From assembly GCA_905178155.1 (NCBI GenBank), contig CAJINV010000012.1, positions 735,368-799,367 of the forward strand: a stretch of 64,000 nucleotides of DNA. Reading direction: 5' to 3'. Source of the stretch: Amoebophrya sp. A120. Its lineage: Eukaryota; Sar; Dinophyceae; Syndiniales; Amoebophryaceae. How positions within the stretch are numbered: the first letter of the stretch is position 1; each line of letters begins with the position of its first letter. The notes below the pieces were generated by a model. The model made no database searches. It saw nothing but the letters and a program-made list of their open reading frames with translations, and had not been told where the DNA came from. Positions 23,501 through 34,658 of this stretch are shown in pieces. Made by a program: the position numbers and the translations under genes.

Positions 23501-24298
23501 AACGCATCACAAAACGTGCCCAAATTTGTCATGCATAGCATGCATACTAGGCAAAATCTGTCATGCATATCTGCAACCTATGAAAACCGTTAACGTTAAC
23601 ACTTTTTTGTTGGATATTTTCACCGCGGCCATCTCCCGTGCCATCTCCTCGACGGCGAGACGCAGGCGGTCAACCTGGTCGTCGTGGTCCAACTCGCGGA
23701 GGGTGGAGGTCGTCGTGTGTTGGTCGTGTCCTACTTCACCGGGGAAGGTGGAGCTTCTCGATGTAGCAGTTCGTGGGGCAAAAGAAATTTCTGCCAGAGA
23801 TATTTGCTCTTCATCAAGAACGCCGCTAGAAATTGTTGGGCCAGAATTTGTTGCGCCACTTGATGTTCTTGTAGAAGATGAACTTGTAGTAGCATGCTGT
23901 TTTCTCTCGTAGTTATTTTCATTCTTCATGCCCGGTGCTGCCCCCGCGCGGGTTGCCTGTAAATTGTGGCCTTGTAGTGGTCCCGCCGCGACCTGCAGCT
24001 CCATGATCTCCCCGGGAGGATGATCATAGTTGTGCTGCTGTAGTCCTCTACTTCCTTGGCCGCGGCGGGACTTCTCGTAGTTATTGAGCTTGTAGTTGCT
24101 CGAGGCGGCGCTCTGTCTCGTCGCAGCTGTCGCTGTGGCCGCAGCCGCACAGGCACATGATCCACCACCGTTTTGTTGAAAAATATTAAAGTTGACGCCG
24201 GCCAGGGCGATTATAGATGTGATGATGTTCTTTTTCACCAATCTCATCAGAGTAGACGCCGCCGCCGCGCTCTTCTTCGGCGAAACCAGGATGAACAT
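20531..24298 (-). CDS. Large multipass membrane protein with six introners
   Basis: Seven exons (24298-23617, 23447-22807, 22529-22445, 22289-21876, 21654-21593, 21325-20755, 20598-20531) sum by hand to 2,523 nt, 840 residues in one frame. The N-terminus is Ala/Ser/Thr-rich, followed by a charged helical stretch near 195-260 that may be coiled coil (VDRLRLAVEEMAREM, EQLHQELQAVREH). About six hydrophobic spans follow near 332-353, 410-431, 467-490, 640-660, 745-770 and 805-822, separated by an acidic loop (GMTEEEMMVSL). The ATG at 24298 is the first in frame, but the frame stays open upstream to a possible acceptor near 24363, so the start may be further 5'. No family recognised; a transporter or channel is possible. 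Confidence 0.75.
20604..20754. mobile_element. Introner, family C
   Basis: 151 bp between CGACC duplications; ends TATGCAATACAAATTTCCCG and, inverted, TATCCACAGTAAATTTCCCG. Confidence 0.88.
21331..21592. mobile_element. Introner, family A
   Basis: 262 bp between CTTCG duplications. Interior orientation is opposite to the copy at 30058, yet both sit in minus-strand genes. Confidence 0.9.
21660..21875. mobile_element. Introner, family H
   Basis: 216 bp between CAGCA duplications; ends carry GCACAACTCCCCCTCCCCC and its inverse. Confidence 0.88.
22295..22444. mobile_element. Introner, family D
   Basis: 150 bp; flanks ACGCC and ACACC (one mismatch). Ends contain CTGCAAAAGTATCGCACTCG and an imperfect inverse. 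Confidence 0.82.
22535..22806. mobile_element. Introner, family A
   Basis: 272 bp between GCACC duplications; its TIR has mutated (GTCTTGTTCTG). Confidence 0.85.
23453..23616. mobile_element. Introner, family E
   Basis: 164 bp between TTTTC duplications; GTTAACGTTAAC near each end. Confidence 0.88.
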
Positions 24299-24835
24299 GT
24301 CGGGCTTCGAACAGAAGCAGAATTGTTTTGCGACCTCCACGAGGAAATTTGCAAAAAAATACAGGTACTAGCCACAGGAAAGTCCTCTGTGTACTACTTC
24401 TTCAAAAAAATGATTACCAAACTATCGGAGTAGTAGTCGTGAAAAGGAAAAGTCGTTGTAACACGGCTCTAGGAACGAGCGATCCTAAAATGGGACTGGG
24501 AGGTAGACGTAAATGACGTACTGCGGGTACGAAAACGGAAATGAAATATACGAAGGCGGGCACCCGTTGTTAGGTAAGTCTGATATAAATTGACGAAATG
24601 GAAAAGTATTTCGGGTTTGTGGAGGACGTGCCGCTCGTAGTTGTAATTCAACAGACAAGTGTTAAAAACAACAGGAGTGCCACTTTTCCTGCAAGTAAGA
24701 GCACAGCAGCACGACAAGATTAATTTTGATTGGTACTGAACTGCAGGAGCATGTCGCGACATCACCCCAACCTCCTACGACAACGACAATGCGAAGAACT
24801 TTAACTTGCTTTAAATGGACGCACGAAGAGATGGA

Positions 24836-26232
24836 CGAGGATTTTCTTTTTCCCACGAGGACGATGCACGATTTTCCATTCGCTTTGAAACAAAAATTAC
24901 GTACGAGTTGCACTATTTCGCTTCGTTCCTATCGTCCTATCGATCTGAACCAACCACCCGACACGCCCAATGGCGTGATCGGAGGAGAGAGGGCAAGGGC
25001 GTCTCGGTCCCTCACCGTAGAGACAGCCTACAGGGATGCCTCAAGCGTGATCGGAGGAGAGAGGGCAAGGGCGTCTCGGTCCCTCACCGTAGAGACAGCC
25101 TACAGGGATGCCTCAAGGCCCCTCCCCACACGCCGCAGCGCAGGCGGCCCGAAGAACCCAGGGAAGAGAACTGACATGATGAATTCGGGCGAACGAAAGA
25201 GGGGCCGGAGGACCGACCTTCGAGCCCTCGACCACCGCCAATCGCCGCGCAGAGGCGGAAAACCCCCTGCAAAACAACACAAGTGGAGCGCGCCCCGTGG
25301 TCATAGCCGCCAAGCTTTACGAACGGGAAAAGGCCATCTGGCCAACACGAGAAAACACAGAGATAAAACACACGACGGGCCGAAAAACCGTAGCCCCAAT
25401 AGTTGATACCTACGAGACAAAGCAAACCGCACTGCCCTGGACATGGGACACTGTTCCGCGCCTGTGTGGCGAGAGGGGCCACAGCCTATAACCCCAAGAC
25501 CCTACATCCCTCCACAGGAGGGTGGCGAAATGTCTTCCGGCGAAACGCAAACAAACGTCCCGTGTAGCCCGAACAAAACCAAAAAGAGAAGTACCCTCCA
25601 AAGCACCGTGGCCACATCATGGGGAATCCCGACACCGCGACAACAATAAAACAGCCTCCAAGCTGAGACCCTGCCCGCTCAGCCACTCGAGCTCGATTAC
25701 CTTGGGCGTCAGCGAGTGTAAGAAGAGCCTGCCCAGTAACAACCTGGCCGCGTCAATTGAAGTTCGTGCAAGCCATGAAAACCAGAAGCGGGTCTCCAGC
25801 AAGACCAGGAGCAAACCTACAACAAGTTCACTATCCCCTTAAGGCGGAGGCGCCCCTACGAAAACCGTGCCCCCGGATGCGCCCGACATCGGGCACGCCT
25901 GGTTCAACCACCAAAGAGAAGCCCTAAAAGAAAGTCCTGCGCTCTTCAAGGGTGCAGCAAAACTTACCGGGCTGGAAGAATGTACCCTACAACCGCCAGT
26001 CCTTCGTATGAATTTCAACACGATCCCGCCACCAAGTAAGGAAACCGAACCTGCGCCACGCGCATAAGGCTAACTCGGACACCGAAGAGCCAGAGAAATA
26101 AACAACGAAAGCCGACCAGGAGAGATAGTCCCCTGACAAAACCTCCAAGGATTTTCTTTTTCCCACGAGGACGATGCACGATTTTCTATTCGCTTTACAA
26201 TCAGAATTACGTACGAGCAGTTTTGGCACTAC
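24836..26232. repeat. GC-rich insert between ~80-bp direct repeats
   Basis: Near-identical segments at 24836-24914 and 26148-26232 (GGATTTTCTTTTTCCCACGA to TTACGTACGAG) bracket about 1.2 kb of GC-rich DNA. Flank identity is about 90 percent. No open frame inside is convincing. It could be a non-autonomous element with direct terminal repeats or a duplicated target. Confidence 0.6.
24973..25116. repeat. Perfect 72-bp tandem duplication
   Basis: Two identical 72-bp units, 24973-25044 and 25045-25116, each starting GCGTGATCGGAGG, inside the GC-rich insert. Their identity implies recent origin. Confidence 0.85.
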
Positions 26233-27510
26233 TTACAAAATTGCAGGAGGAAGAGCTGTTGTTTTTTTTTCTGTTCTTTCATTTTCACGTATCATTCGTG
26301 ATATGTTGGACAATACGGCCCCGCCAAGGTGGCGACGACGACCGCGACGACCAAGCATCTATCTGATCTTATCTATCATTGTCTGGATCGACACGACAAA
26401 AATTTGGACGGTTTTTCTTGTTTTAAAAATTCTTCTGGTGAGTATCGTCGTGATGGTCCTGGTGGTTGTGCTGTAGTACATCACTGACACTTCTGCGACG
26501 AGCCAGCATGTGGTTCTTAGTTTTGCCACAACTAGATGTTGAGCCCGTTGTATCTTATCTGCGAAATAAATCACGTCCTACTTGTGAACAACGTTCTTTA
26601 GTTCGTCGAAGCCAACTCCCTGCTGCTGCTGGACCTCTTGATCCTTTTTGTTTTTGTTTGTAAAAGTCCAGAAAGGGTGGGAATAAACTGCGTGCCTCGA
26701 AGTAGAGTTGTGAAGAAGAATTCTTGTTGTCCTGTTCAGCAACATCTCCAAACAAGAATCAACTGCTGGGGGGGTAGTACTTGGAGTTCTACTTGCACAC
26801 GAAGATGAAGAAGCAGAAACGTCGTAAACGAAGATTGGGATAAATCCTCACTTCTCGGTAGCGTTCTGCTCGACTGTTGATGTCTGATTCGTAGTTCTGA
26901 CCTCTTGTGGTCTCTGAGAGCGCGTGAGGGAGCAAAAACGAAATCAATCAATCAACTGTTCACATCTGAAGGATCTTGGGAGGCGATGTGAGCAGGTTCT
27001 GCGCCTCTGTTCTAAGTCTGTTTCTCTTCACTTGCCAGAGATGGGAACTTCTCTACTAATGAAGAAACTTAGAGCAAAGTAACTAGTAAAGCTTAAGGGG
27101 AAGCTGAACTTAAAAAAACTAAAAAATCTGTATTCTTGGGTTTGAATTTACTTGCCTTTAGCCTGTGAAAAAACGAAAAGAGTATTGTTTTGATAAAGAA
27201 AACCTACTTCGCTACCAACACCTACTTCGCTACCAACATTGGACTACCCTGGTGATATAAAGTTTCTTCGATAGTCTTAAAAAAAAAAAAATACAAGCTT
27301 CTTCGATAGTCTTAAACGAAAAAATACAACTGTGGTCAGGCGGGGCTGGAACTAGGGGGGGATTTTTTTCTTACAATATTCAGGACGATCAAGTAGTGGG
27401 TCTTCGACACTAGTAGTAGGCACGGTGTTACTGCAGATGTTGAAAGCGCTTGGTGCTTAGGCTCCTCGCACGGCAGGTGTCGTGAATGTCGTGTGCAGTT
27501 GGTATTGTTC

Positions 27511-30500
27511 TTAGCAGCACAGCAAGGGCTATCCACAGGAAATTTCCTGTACACGTACAAACGCAGTCTCTGCATCATCATCATCATCATGTAGTGGACA
27601 CCCGCTCCCAGCGCCACAGGTCAAGGATCCCCTCCCCGGGGGGTGGGCGAGGAAGCACTTTCGGCGACCTCAACATACAAAAGCCGAGCGCTACCACGGC
27701 AAGTCGCCCCAATAAAAGTGCCAACCAGTCGGGAGCTACCCACCACACCTGATCAACACAGCCCGGCCAGCTAGCCGAGCGCGACAGCCCAACATACAGA
27801 ACGATCCAGGACCCGACCCATTTTACGCCATAAGTTTTTGTTCTCACGGAAGAGACGACGTACCCCTTTGGGCTAAGGGGCGAGAGAAAAAACTTGCCTT
27901 CAGTCCTAGTCTAGCATGACAAGTTGGACACTGCAAGTTAGCGAAATTTGTCATGCATTTTGTACCTGTACGGGAAATTTACATTGCATAAGGGCGGTTC
28001 GACGTCAAGGTCGAGGTCCAGTTCCCTTGGATTGGGCATTTTTCGCACATTTGTGACAGACGAAACGATATCAACTGCAACAGTGTCTGGATCTGGAAGA
28101 GTCGAGGCTTGTCATGCACATTTTGCATGATCCGTGAGGTCTGTGATGCTGGTGCTAGCAACACAGATTTTTTGAGAGCCTCTTGATGCTAATTACGCAT
28201 GAGAAACGCGGCCCTCTCCGCGTGCCAAGAACTGAGTCCTCTTCCTTGCTGCTCATGCAACACAGCAATAATTTTTAGAATCCGCAGACACCATTGCAAG
28301 TTTCACTCTTCCAGACCTCCCAGACAAATTTGCAATCCATAGCCGAGAAGCTGGCGTTCTGTACTAGTGCCAAGCATTCCCGCCTCATCTTCCTTCTGCG
28401 GTGCGCCAGGGTCCACGTCTTCTTTGGACGAGTCGCCAGTTTGTTCTAGCCGGGACGGGGTAGAACTAGAAGAAGTTCGTCTTGCACTGCCGCAAATGAT
28501 CGCTTCGGTCGCGTTCGCCGCGGCCGGGCAGGCAGTCCCGTTATTCGCGGCGGCGACTGTCTGCACGTAGACCCGGGTTTTTTCCGTCCCATCCGACTCG
28601 CCAGCACATAACCCGGAAACCGTGGCGTTCCACGCGCCAACGCAATCGGTCGGGCAGGTCACGGTGTTGTTCGCTTCGGTGTGGTTGTGCGCAAACAAAC
28701 AGGTTTTTCCCCCGTGTTCCTCGGTCTGGGAAACGAAAAACGTCCGCGCAAGGGTTTCCCCCCGCCCGGTGCAGCGGTTTTCCAAAAGATCTTCCGTGGA
28801 ATTGTAATCCCAGGCCCCAATGCAGTCGGTCGGGCAGTACGCAAAAACCCTCGCGTTTTTTACGTGGGCGCAACTTTCTCCGCCATTCTCTGCTTCCTCG
28901 CTGATGGTAAACGTCCGATGCACCTCCTGCCCGGCATTTTGCTCAGTGCATTTCGCGGCCACCAATGCCGCCTCGTCGTCATAATCCCAAGCGCCGACAC
29001 AATCCTTCGGACAGACGATCGTCGCCGTTTTTCCCTTGTCCGCGCACTCCTGGCCGGTGAGCAGTTTCGGCGTTTGGATGGTAAACGTCCGTGTAAGTTC
29101 CTCGCCCTGGCCGGTGCACTGCTCTTTCAGCAACGCGTCGGTCGCGTAGTCCCAAGTGCCACGGCAGTCACGCGGACACGATTCCATCTTTCCCTCATTT
29201 TCTTGACAATCAATGGGATTTGCGCAGTCCGCGTCTTTACACTTTTCGCCGGGTGTGCTGTTGGGATAGCCGGCTGCGGCCGGCCTGGTGATCGCGTAGC
29301 GGTGGCTCACGATTTGCTCCACCCAATTTATTGCCCCGGGATCACACGCTTCAGCAGTTCTCCGCCACTCCCCGATGCAATCCGTGGGGCACTTTTCGGC
29401 TCGCTGTGTGATTGTTTCCAAGCAGTCTGCACCTGGCGCACCGTCCGAGCCTGGTTTTGGGTGGGCCTGCTCCACAAGCCTCTCAGTCACGACATCCTGG
29501 CCGTCGTTCCTCGCGCGCCGTGCGTTCTCCTCCGGTACCCAGGTTTGCACGCAGTCAACGGGGCACGTTTTGGTCTGGACCTCCCCCTCGGTGTACGGGC
29601 AATCCGTGCCGCCCCGCAGCGCAGTCTGGGTGATGCGGTATTCATGCGAGGCGACGCGCTGCCCCGTATTCACGGAATTTCCGTGAATGTCTTGACACCC
29701 GTCGGGCTGGATTAGGACAAACTCGCCGCGGCAGTCGCGCGGGCACTCCTTGAGCTTTGTGGCTCCGGCAGCCACCTTGCACGGTTGACCCGGAATGCCT
29801 GTTCTGCCGTCCTCTCTCACACCCGCAACTGCCGGCGCGGCCATGTACTCGTGTGTTATCACGGGAGCGCCTGTTTCACGGTCGCACGCTGTCGCAGGCT
29901 TGATCTCTACCCATTGTTCTTGGCAATCCCGGGGACACGTGATGGTCCGCGACACCTTTTCCCCTTTTGCCAAGTACCCCCTACGGAGGTTGTAATCGTG
30001 AATTTGCGCGACTTTTCCCCGCCCTGGCCGTTACACGAGTCGATCAGGGCCTGCTCGTATGAAATGTAAAAATGTCTGGGTCTGGAAGGATGCAACTTGT
30101 GATGCTATTTTTGGATTCTGAAAAAATCTGTGTTGCATGACAAGCAATAGGAACCCAGTTTCTTGTGCCACGTGAAGTAGTAGTAGTAGTAACCATTTAA
30201 CTCCTGGCGGGTTGGCGTTAGAACAGATTTAGCCTCTGCCAATACCTGGGCGCTAGAACAGATTTAGCCTCTGCCAATGCCCCTAGGTGGATACCCGATC
30301 CACTTCCTAACTACCACCCGGCCGCAGCCGCAGAACCGTTATCGATTGCTTACGCGTAACAACAACCGATGGGCGCTACTTGTGGCAGAACCCCCTTACC
30401 ATCCAAGCCCGCGAGCAAGGTGGAAATTCGGTGTGGCCTTGATGGGTTAGTCTTACAAACTTGATCGCAAACTTACGTCTGTGGCCGGCTGTGCGCTAGT

Positions 30501-32545
30501 ACGTATACTGGGGGTCTATCGATCATACCCGATGATCCTAATACGATGACGGACAACCCCGAAGCGTACCCCTTTCGAGCACTTCAGCCGACCTTGTGCC
30601 ACGTGAACAAGGCATTTCTCATGCGGGATAGGCATCAAGAAGCACTCAGAAAGTCTGTGATGCTAGGGCATACATTACAGCCGTCACGGGTCATGTCACG
30701 AGTGCATGACAAATTTTCCAATCTTCCAGACCCAGACATTTTTACATTTGATAGCTCGGTTGCGTAGTTCCAGCTCCCAACACAATCGCGCGGGCATACG
30801 ATCCATATGGGAGTGTCAGGATTGAAATCGACAAAGTTGAAATAAAAACTTCTCATGCTTAAAGTGCAAGGCATGAGGTGCCTCTGTTGCAGGGATCCGA
30901 CTGTGAGCCTGTTTGGGGTCTGCGATAGAGCTGCTGATGTAGCATGGCAAAAGCCGCCTTCTGTCCCTAAACAGCATGCCGACAAACTGGATTTAGACGA
31001 TGCCGAAACTCATTGTCATGCACCGCTTGGAGGTTCTTGGGCTTCCAACTGGTATCGATTTTATGCGTATACAAGTTATTTCAAGTCTGTCGATTTCAAT
31101 CCTGACACTCCCATAACCTTTCTCTTGAACCCATGCCAAGCCTCGCACGGGGTCCCACCAGGATCTGGATTTTTCGTGACGACGTAGACTATGGATTGCA
31201 AAAGTGTCTGGGTCTGGAAGAATACAAACTTGAATGTGGTGGATTCCAAAAAAATCTGTATTGCATGAGTAGCAAAGGAAACGCAATGCTTGCTACGCGA
31301 AGAGGGCATTTGTCACGTTGGGAAACTAAGGGCAGGGCGTCCCTGTGTTACTAGCCTACAACGGTAGCCATCGTCATCGTCATCGTGGCGCCGTGCGAGC
31401 ACGAACGCGGGCGGAGTGGTGACGGCCGGAAGGGTCAGGAGACCCAACTTTTTCGCGGGAAAGAAGACTGCTAAACCCGCACGCGGAACTTCGGCGGGCC
31501 GACGCAAAAAGTGCCGGCCTTGTACTGTGAAGCAGTCAAAAATCCAACGTCCTTATGCTCGCTGTTATTTAGCTCCTGCCGGTGATCGCAGCACCTGGAG
31601 CCCGCACGAACTGAAAGAGTAACGCGCAGCTAGGGACTGACTAGACTCGAACGCCTCTGACCACCACAAGGAAGCGGCGACCGTCTATATAAGTATTCCC
31701 CGAGCGGGCAGACGCCAAAGAGCAACTTTACTTAGTGGAGAAGCACGGAGATGTTGCTACTTGCCCGGATTAGCAGACCGGGGGAGGGACTAAATTAGGA
31801 GTGGCGTGCTATAATTCCCCACCGGAGATCGCAAAAAGGGCCTGGCTACATGTGTAAACTCAGTAAACAAACTTAAATATTGCGTAGAGGTAAGACTAAG
31901 CCCGAGCGGTAAACTAACATGAACTTCAGGAACGCCCACATACAAAATCTGCCCTACTACAAAACTCCCAACTGTTTAGCCACATACCCAGCAAACTCTA
32001 GCAGTAATCGACTTGGACAAAGCTATCACTACCGACGAGAGACAACAGCAAAGAGCTCCTGGGACGGCTGCAGCGTGAGCTTTTGTTGTTATCTATCTAA
32101 GTAGGGATGACGTTGTGTGCAAACCAATAACACGAGCGCCGAGGGAGAAAAGAAAAGTAAAAAAGCGGTAAAGTATCTACTAAGACACAGACCCATCTAC
32201 GAAAAAACCCCTCTAAAAAAAGTGAGGCAAGCCACAATGTAGTTGCTTTCATGGCGAGCAGCCGCAAACAAGGCGAGCAGCCGCAAACAAGGCCGAGAGG
32301 GCATTTGTCACGCGGAATAGGCATCAAGAAGCCCTCAAAAAATCTGTGATGCTAGCGCATGCATCACAGACATCATGGCTCATGCAAAATGTGCATGACA
32401 AGTCTCAGAATCTTCCAGACCCATTTTTTGCATTTGATAAATACCTGCCCAACCCAGCTCGCTCCCTGGCTACACCGGTTCTGGACATCCCAACGTGACG
32501 GAAGCCAACCTCTATCAAGAAGAGTGCAAATTTTTATATGTCTCC
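27511..32545 (-). CDS. CPxDC tandem-repeat protein P1, introner-rich, frameshifted
   Basis: Exons in coding order lie between about 32545 and 27511, split by five introners. Splicing by the element-plus-one-duplication rule gives CVSQ-type modules continuing HGFKRKVVCPRDCVG, NYATEQALIDSC and, at the end, LGSSVTNVRKMPNPRELD and PPLLCC, all matching P2. The main exon (28342-30057) carries about nine modules. Between KFTITTSV and KVSRTITCPRDC, near 29960-30005, P1 lacks 22 bp relative to P2, which breaks the frame. So P1 is either decaying or has another unrecognised splice. No start codon or signal peptide is found; the first acceptor is CCCAG near 32547. Confidence 0.6.
27530..27990. mobile_element. 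Introner, family C, with nested insertion
   Basis: 461 bp between AGGGC duplications. About 315 bp (27576-27890) is foreign relative to other C copies and starts with a CAT triplet run. Paralog P2 lacks the whole element. Confidence 0.88.
28069..28341. mobile_element. Introner, family A
   Basis: 273 bp; flanks AACGA and GCCGA (two mismatches). P2 reads uninterrupted GAGCCGAG at this site. Confidence 0.85.
30058..30753. mobile_element. Introner, family A, with nested insertion
   Basis: 696 bp between GCTCG duplications. An insert at 30177-30592 is flanked by direct CTTGTGCCACGTGAA; without it the element is 265 bp. P2 is uninterrupted here. Confidence 0.9.
30177..30592. mobile_element. Nested insertion in an introner
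   Basis: 416 bp with a 15-bp target duplication (30162-30176 and 30593-30607). It starts with a GTA triplet run and contains two copies of a phrase including AGAACAGATTTAGCCTCTG. The long duplication suggests target-primed retrotransposition; no coding capacity. Confidence 0.7.
30806..31115. mobile_element. Introner, family B
   Basis: 310 bp with near-perfect inverted ends (TATGGGAGTGTCAGGATTG). Flanking 5-mers no longer match, but removal plus 5 bp keeps the P1 frame. Confidence 0.82.
31190..32439. mobile_element. Introner, family A, with nested insertion
   Basis: 1,250 bp; flanks TAGAC and AATAC, both one step from AAGAC, the sequence in P2. Nested insert at 31318-32296. Confidence 0.82.
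31318..32296. mobile_element. Nested insertion in an introner
   Basis: 979 bp with a 16-bp duplication GAGGGCATTTGTCACG (31302-31317, 32297-32312). It contains a CATCGT run near 31370 and a direct repeat of GGCGAGCAGCCGCAAACAA near its right end. No convincing open frame. Confidence 0.7.
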
Positions 32546-32965
32546 TGGGTCGTGCATCTGATGCTCTTGTCGCGACAAAACGTCTTTCATAATGAGATCA
32601 GAATCACGTTCACGATAAAAAAACCGCCTTGTGGTCATATTAAATCCACCTCCTGACAATTTGCACTTTTCAGTCTTGATGTTCAACAAACGAAAAGCTT
32701 TTGTTCCGCTACGGACTGAAGATTCCTTTGAGAAATACAAATTTTATTGCACTTGCTTTTGGTTCTTTTGCCAAAGAAAAACACGCACTGCAATAACATA
32801 TACACCTCGATCTATCTTCACCTCATTTCAACGGGCACCACAGGCTTGTTTCGTTCAAAACTTTATTGTCCAATGAAGAACTACATCTAGCAACTTGCAT
32901 CGATTCAACTCGACCAACACCAGCATCGGGATCGGAGGTGAGCGGCCCAGAAAACATATATATAA

Positions 32966-33538
32966 TTATAATTTTTGCAACTCGTACGAGGCAATGCAGT
33001 CTTTCGACTTTATTCCATTTCCATGGCCCACTCGTAGTTGTTCCTCGCTCTCTTGGGCGAAAGAGGCCCCGGCGCGCGGCTTGTCTTCATTCCAAGAGCC
33101 GGCAGTTCGTGTTCTACCACCGTTGCCACGACCTCCAGACCCACCCGACCCATCTTCTGTGGTAAAAGAAGTCTTCGTCGAAACGGGAGACGCCGGACCA
33201 TTTCGACTTCTTGATGCTGAAGATGGCGCCACAAATGAAAGTGACGCACTTTTTGTTCTCTTACGCTGGTGCCCCTTCGCAGGTCGCGAGGCGGAAATTC
33301 GCAGCGCTTCAGCGGCGAACAAGTTGTCAACAAGAACTCCATAATGCGGTTCTCCACCAGCACCTGGCGAGCTGGGCCCGGTGAAAAGTACCATGATGAC
33401 GAAAGCAAAATAGTGCAGTACAGCTACGTCGTGAACGAAATAAACAGGCCGTCCTTTCTTGCGGCGGTGCACTGGTTCTTTCAGGAGGATCTCCATCTCC
33501 CCCTCTTTGCCAGAGAGCCGCGAGAGGTGCAACTTCAT
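32966..33538 (-). CDS. Single-TM protein Q1 (paralog of Q2)
   Basis: From the conserved Met (MKLHLS) at 33538 the frame gives 190 residues. A transmembrane span near 44-62 (VAVLHYFAFVIMVLFTG) is followed by PSSPG, then VLVDNLFAAEALR and a basic Ser/Arg-rich region ending in GGSGGRG repeats. Q2 aligns in frame through most of its length, with in-frame gaps, which supports coding. Q1 ends sooner (ELQKL stop). It lies about 0.4 kb upstream of P1 on the same strand. No family recognised. Confidence 0.55.
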   Translation of the reverse strand: MKLHLSRLSGKEGEMEILLKEPVHRRKKGRPVYFVHDVAVLHYFAFVIMVLFTGPSSPGAGGEPHYGVLVDNLFAAEALRISASRPAKGHQRKRTKSASLSFVAPSSASRSRNGPASPVSTKTSFTTEDGSGGSGGRGNGGRTRTAGSWNEDKPRAGASFAQESEEQLRVGHGNGIKSKDCIASYELQKL

Positions 33539-33652
33539 CTTGTCGCGCCACGACCTGTCAGTAGAGCAAGCACCGAGCAGGCCGACCACACTTCTAGGGG
33601 AATAAGTAGGCGACGCGCTGCGTCGAAGTAGAAGAGGATATCGAATTGGCAA

Positions 33653-34658
33653 CTAACGTGCTACGTTAGTCCTCCTCAAGGACGAATAAACTTTCTCGCA
33701 AGGGGCCGCACACAGAAACTACTTCTACATTTACACGGGAGTCGGGGGAGGTGAGGGTCACCGAAGATTTCATACAGCCTAAATTTTATCTCCGTTGAAA
33801 GCTGGCTGCGAGCTGTCTTGATGAATCAATTGTCGTGGTGTGCTGTTTTGATATCTCAAATAAAGCGACAAGAACTACTGCTTGTTCTTCGTCATCGTCT
33901 TGCTGTCTGAGCAAGAGGATTTGTCGGAAATAAACTCTTCATCACGACGTCTCGAACAAGGAAGTAAGGAGGACGACAAGAAATTTGGGTAAAAACGACA
34001 CAAATTCCACGACACCCAAAACGTAAAAAACGGACGCAAAATTATTTTGGCACGAACGATTAACGCTTTTTCTTGCCGAGTTGTCGTGAACGATGGTTGC
34101 AGTACCTGAACGAAGACAACGAGGGTAACGACGACAAAGCGCGTCAGTGAACAACGTTTAGTGCGTCGAAGCCAACCCTCTGCTACTGCTGGTCCTCTTG
34201 ATCCTTTTTGTTTTTGTTTGTAAAAGTAGTCCTCCAGAAAGGGTGGATATAATTGCCTCGAAGTAGAGGAATGGTAAAGAAGAATAAGAATTCTTGTTGT
34301 CGTATTCAGCAACATCTAAAACAAAAAGCACCTGCTGGGGGGGTAGTAGTTGGAGTTCTAGTACTTGCACACACGGAGAAGAAGCTGAATTGTCGTAGCG
34401 AAGCTCGGGATCATCATTCCCCATTCCGTAGCGTGCTGGTCAAATGATTTCTGACTCGTAGAAGTTCTCTTTTGACCTCTATTTAGGGCGATTAAGTAGA
34501 TACAATTCGACACTAGGACAACTAAGCAACATAAACATTTTATTGCAACATCAAGAAGGGGTAGAAGTTGCGCAGCCTCCTCGCGGCGCGACGTAATATT
34601 CAATTTCACGTGTCGTGAAAGTACGTAGTCTAGTACCAGCAGCTGCTATTGTTCATTC
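33653..34658. other. Spacer between duplicated units
   Basis: The junction of unit 1 and unit 2 falls near 34140. Sequence matches 37.6-38.0 kb on the left and 26.6-26.8 kb on the right. No gene supported. Confidence 0.5.

Larger units (their letters stand above)
24299..27510. other. Gene-poor interval
   Basis: No exon is supported. Contents: the GC-rich insert and its flanking repeats (24836-26232), the 5' part of the tandem segmental duplication (from about 26585), and tandem short repeats at about 27205-27320 (CTACTTCGCTACCAACA twice, CTTCTTCGATAGTCTTAAA twice). Confidence 0.5.

Noticed and set aside
24836-26232. LTR retrotransposon
   Set aside because: The direct repeats are only about 80 bp and the interior has no gag or reverse transcriptase frame.
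28681-29715. 344-codon plus-strand open frame
   Set aside because: Antisense of the P1 main exon; long only because of GC-rich codon use on the other strand.
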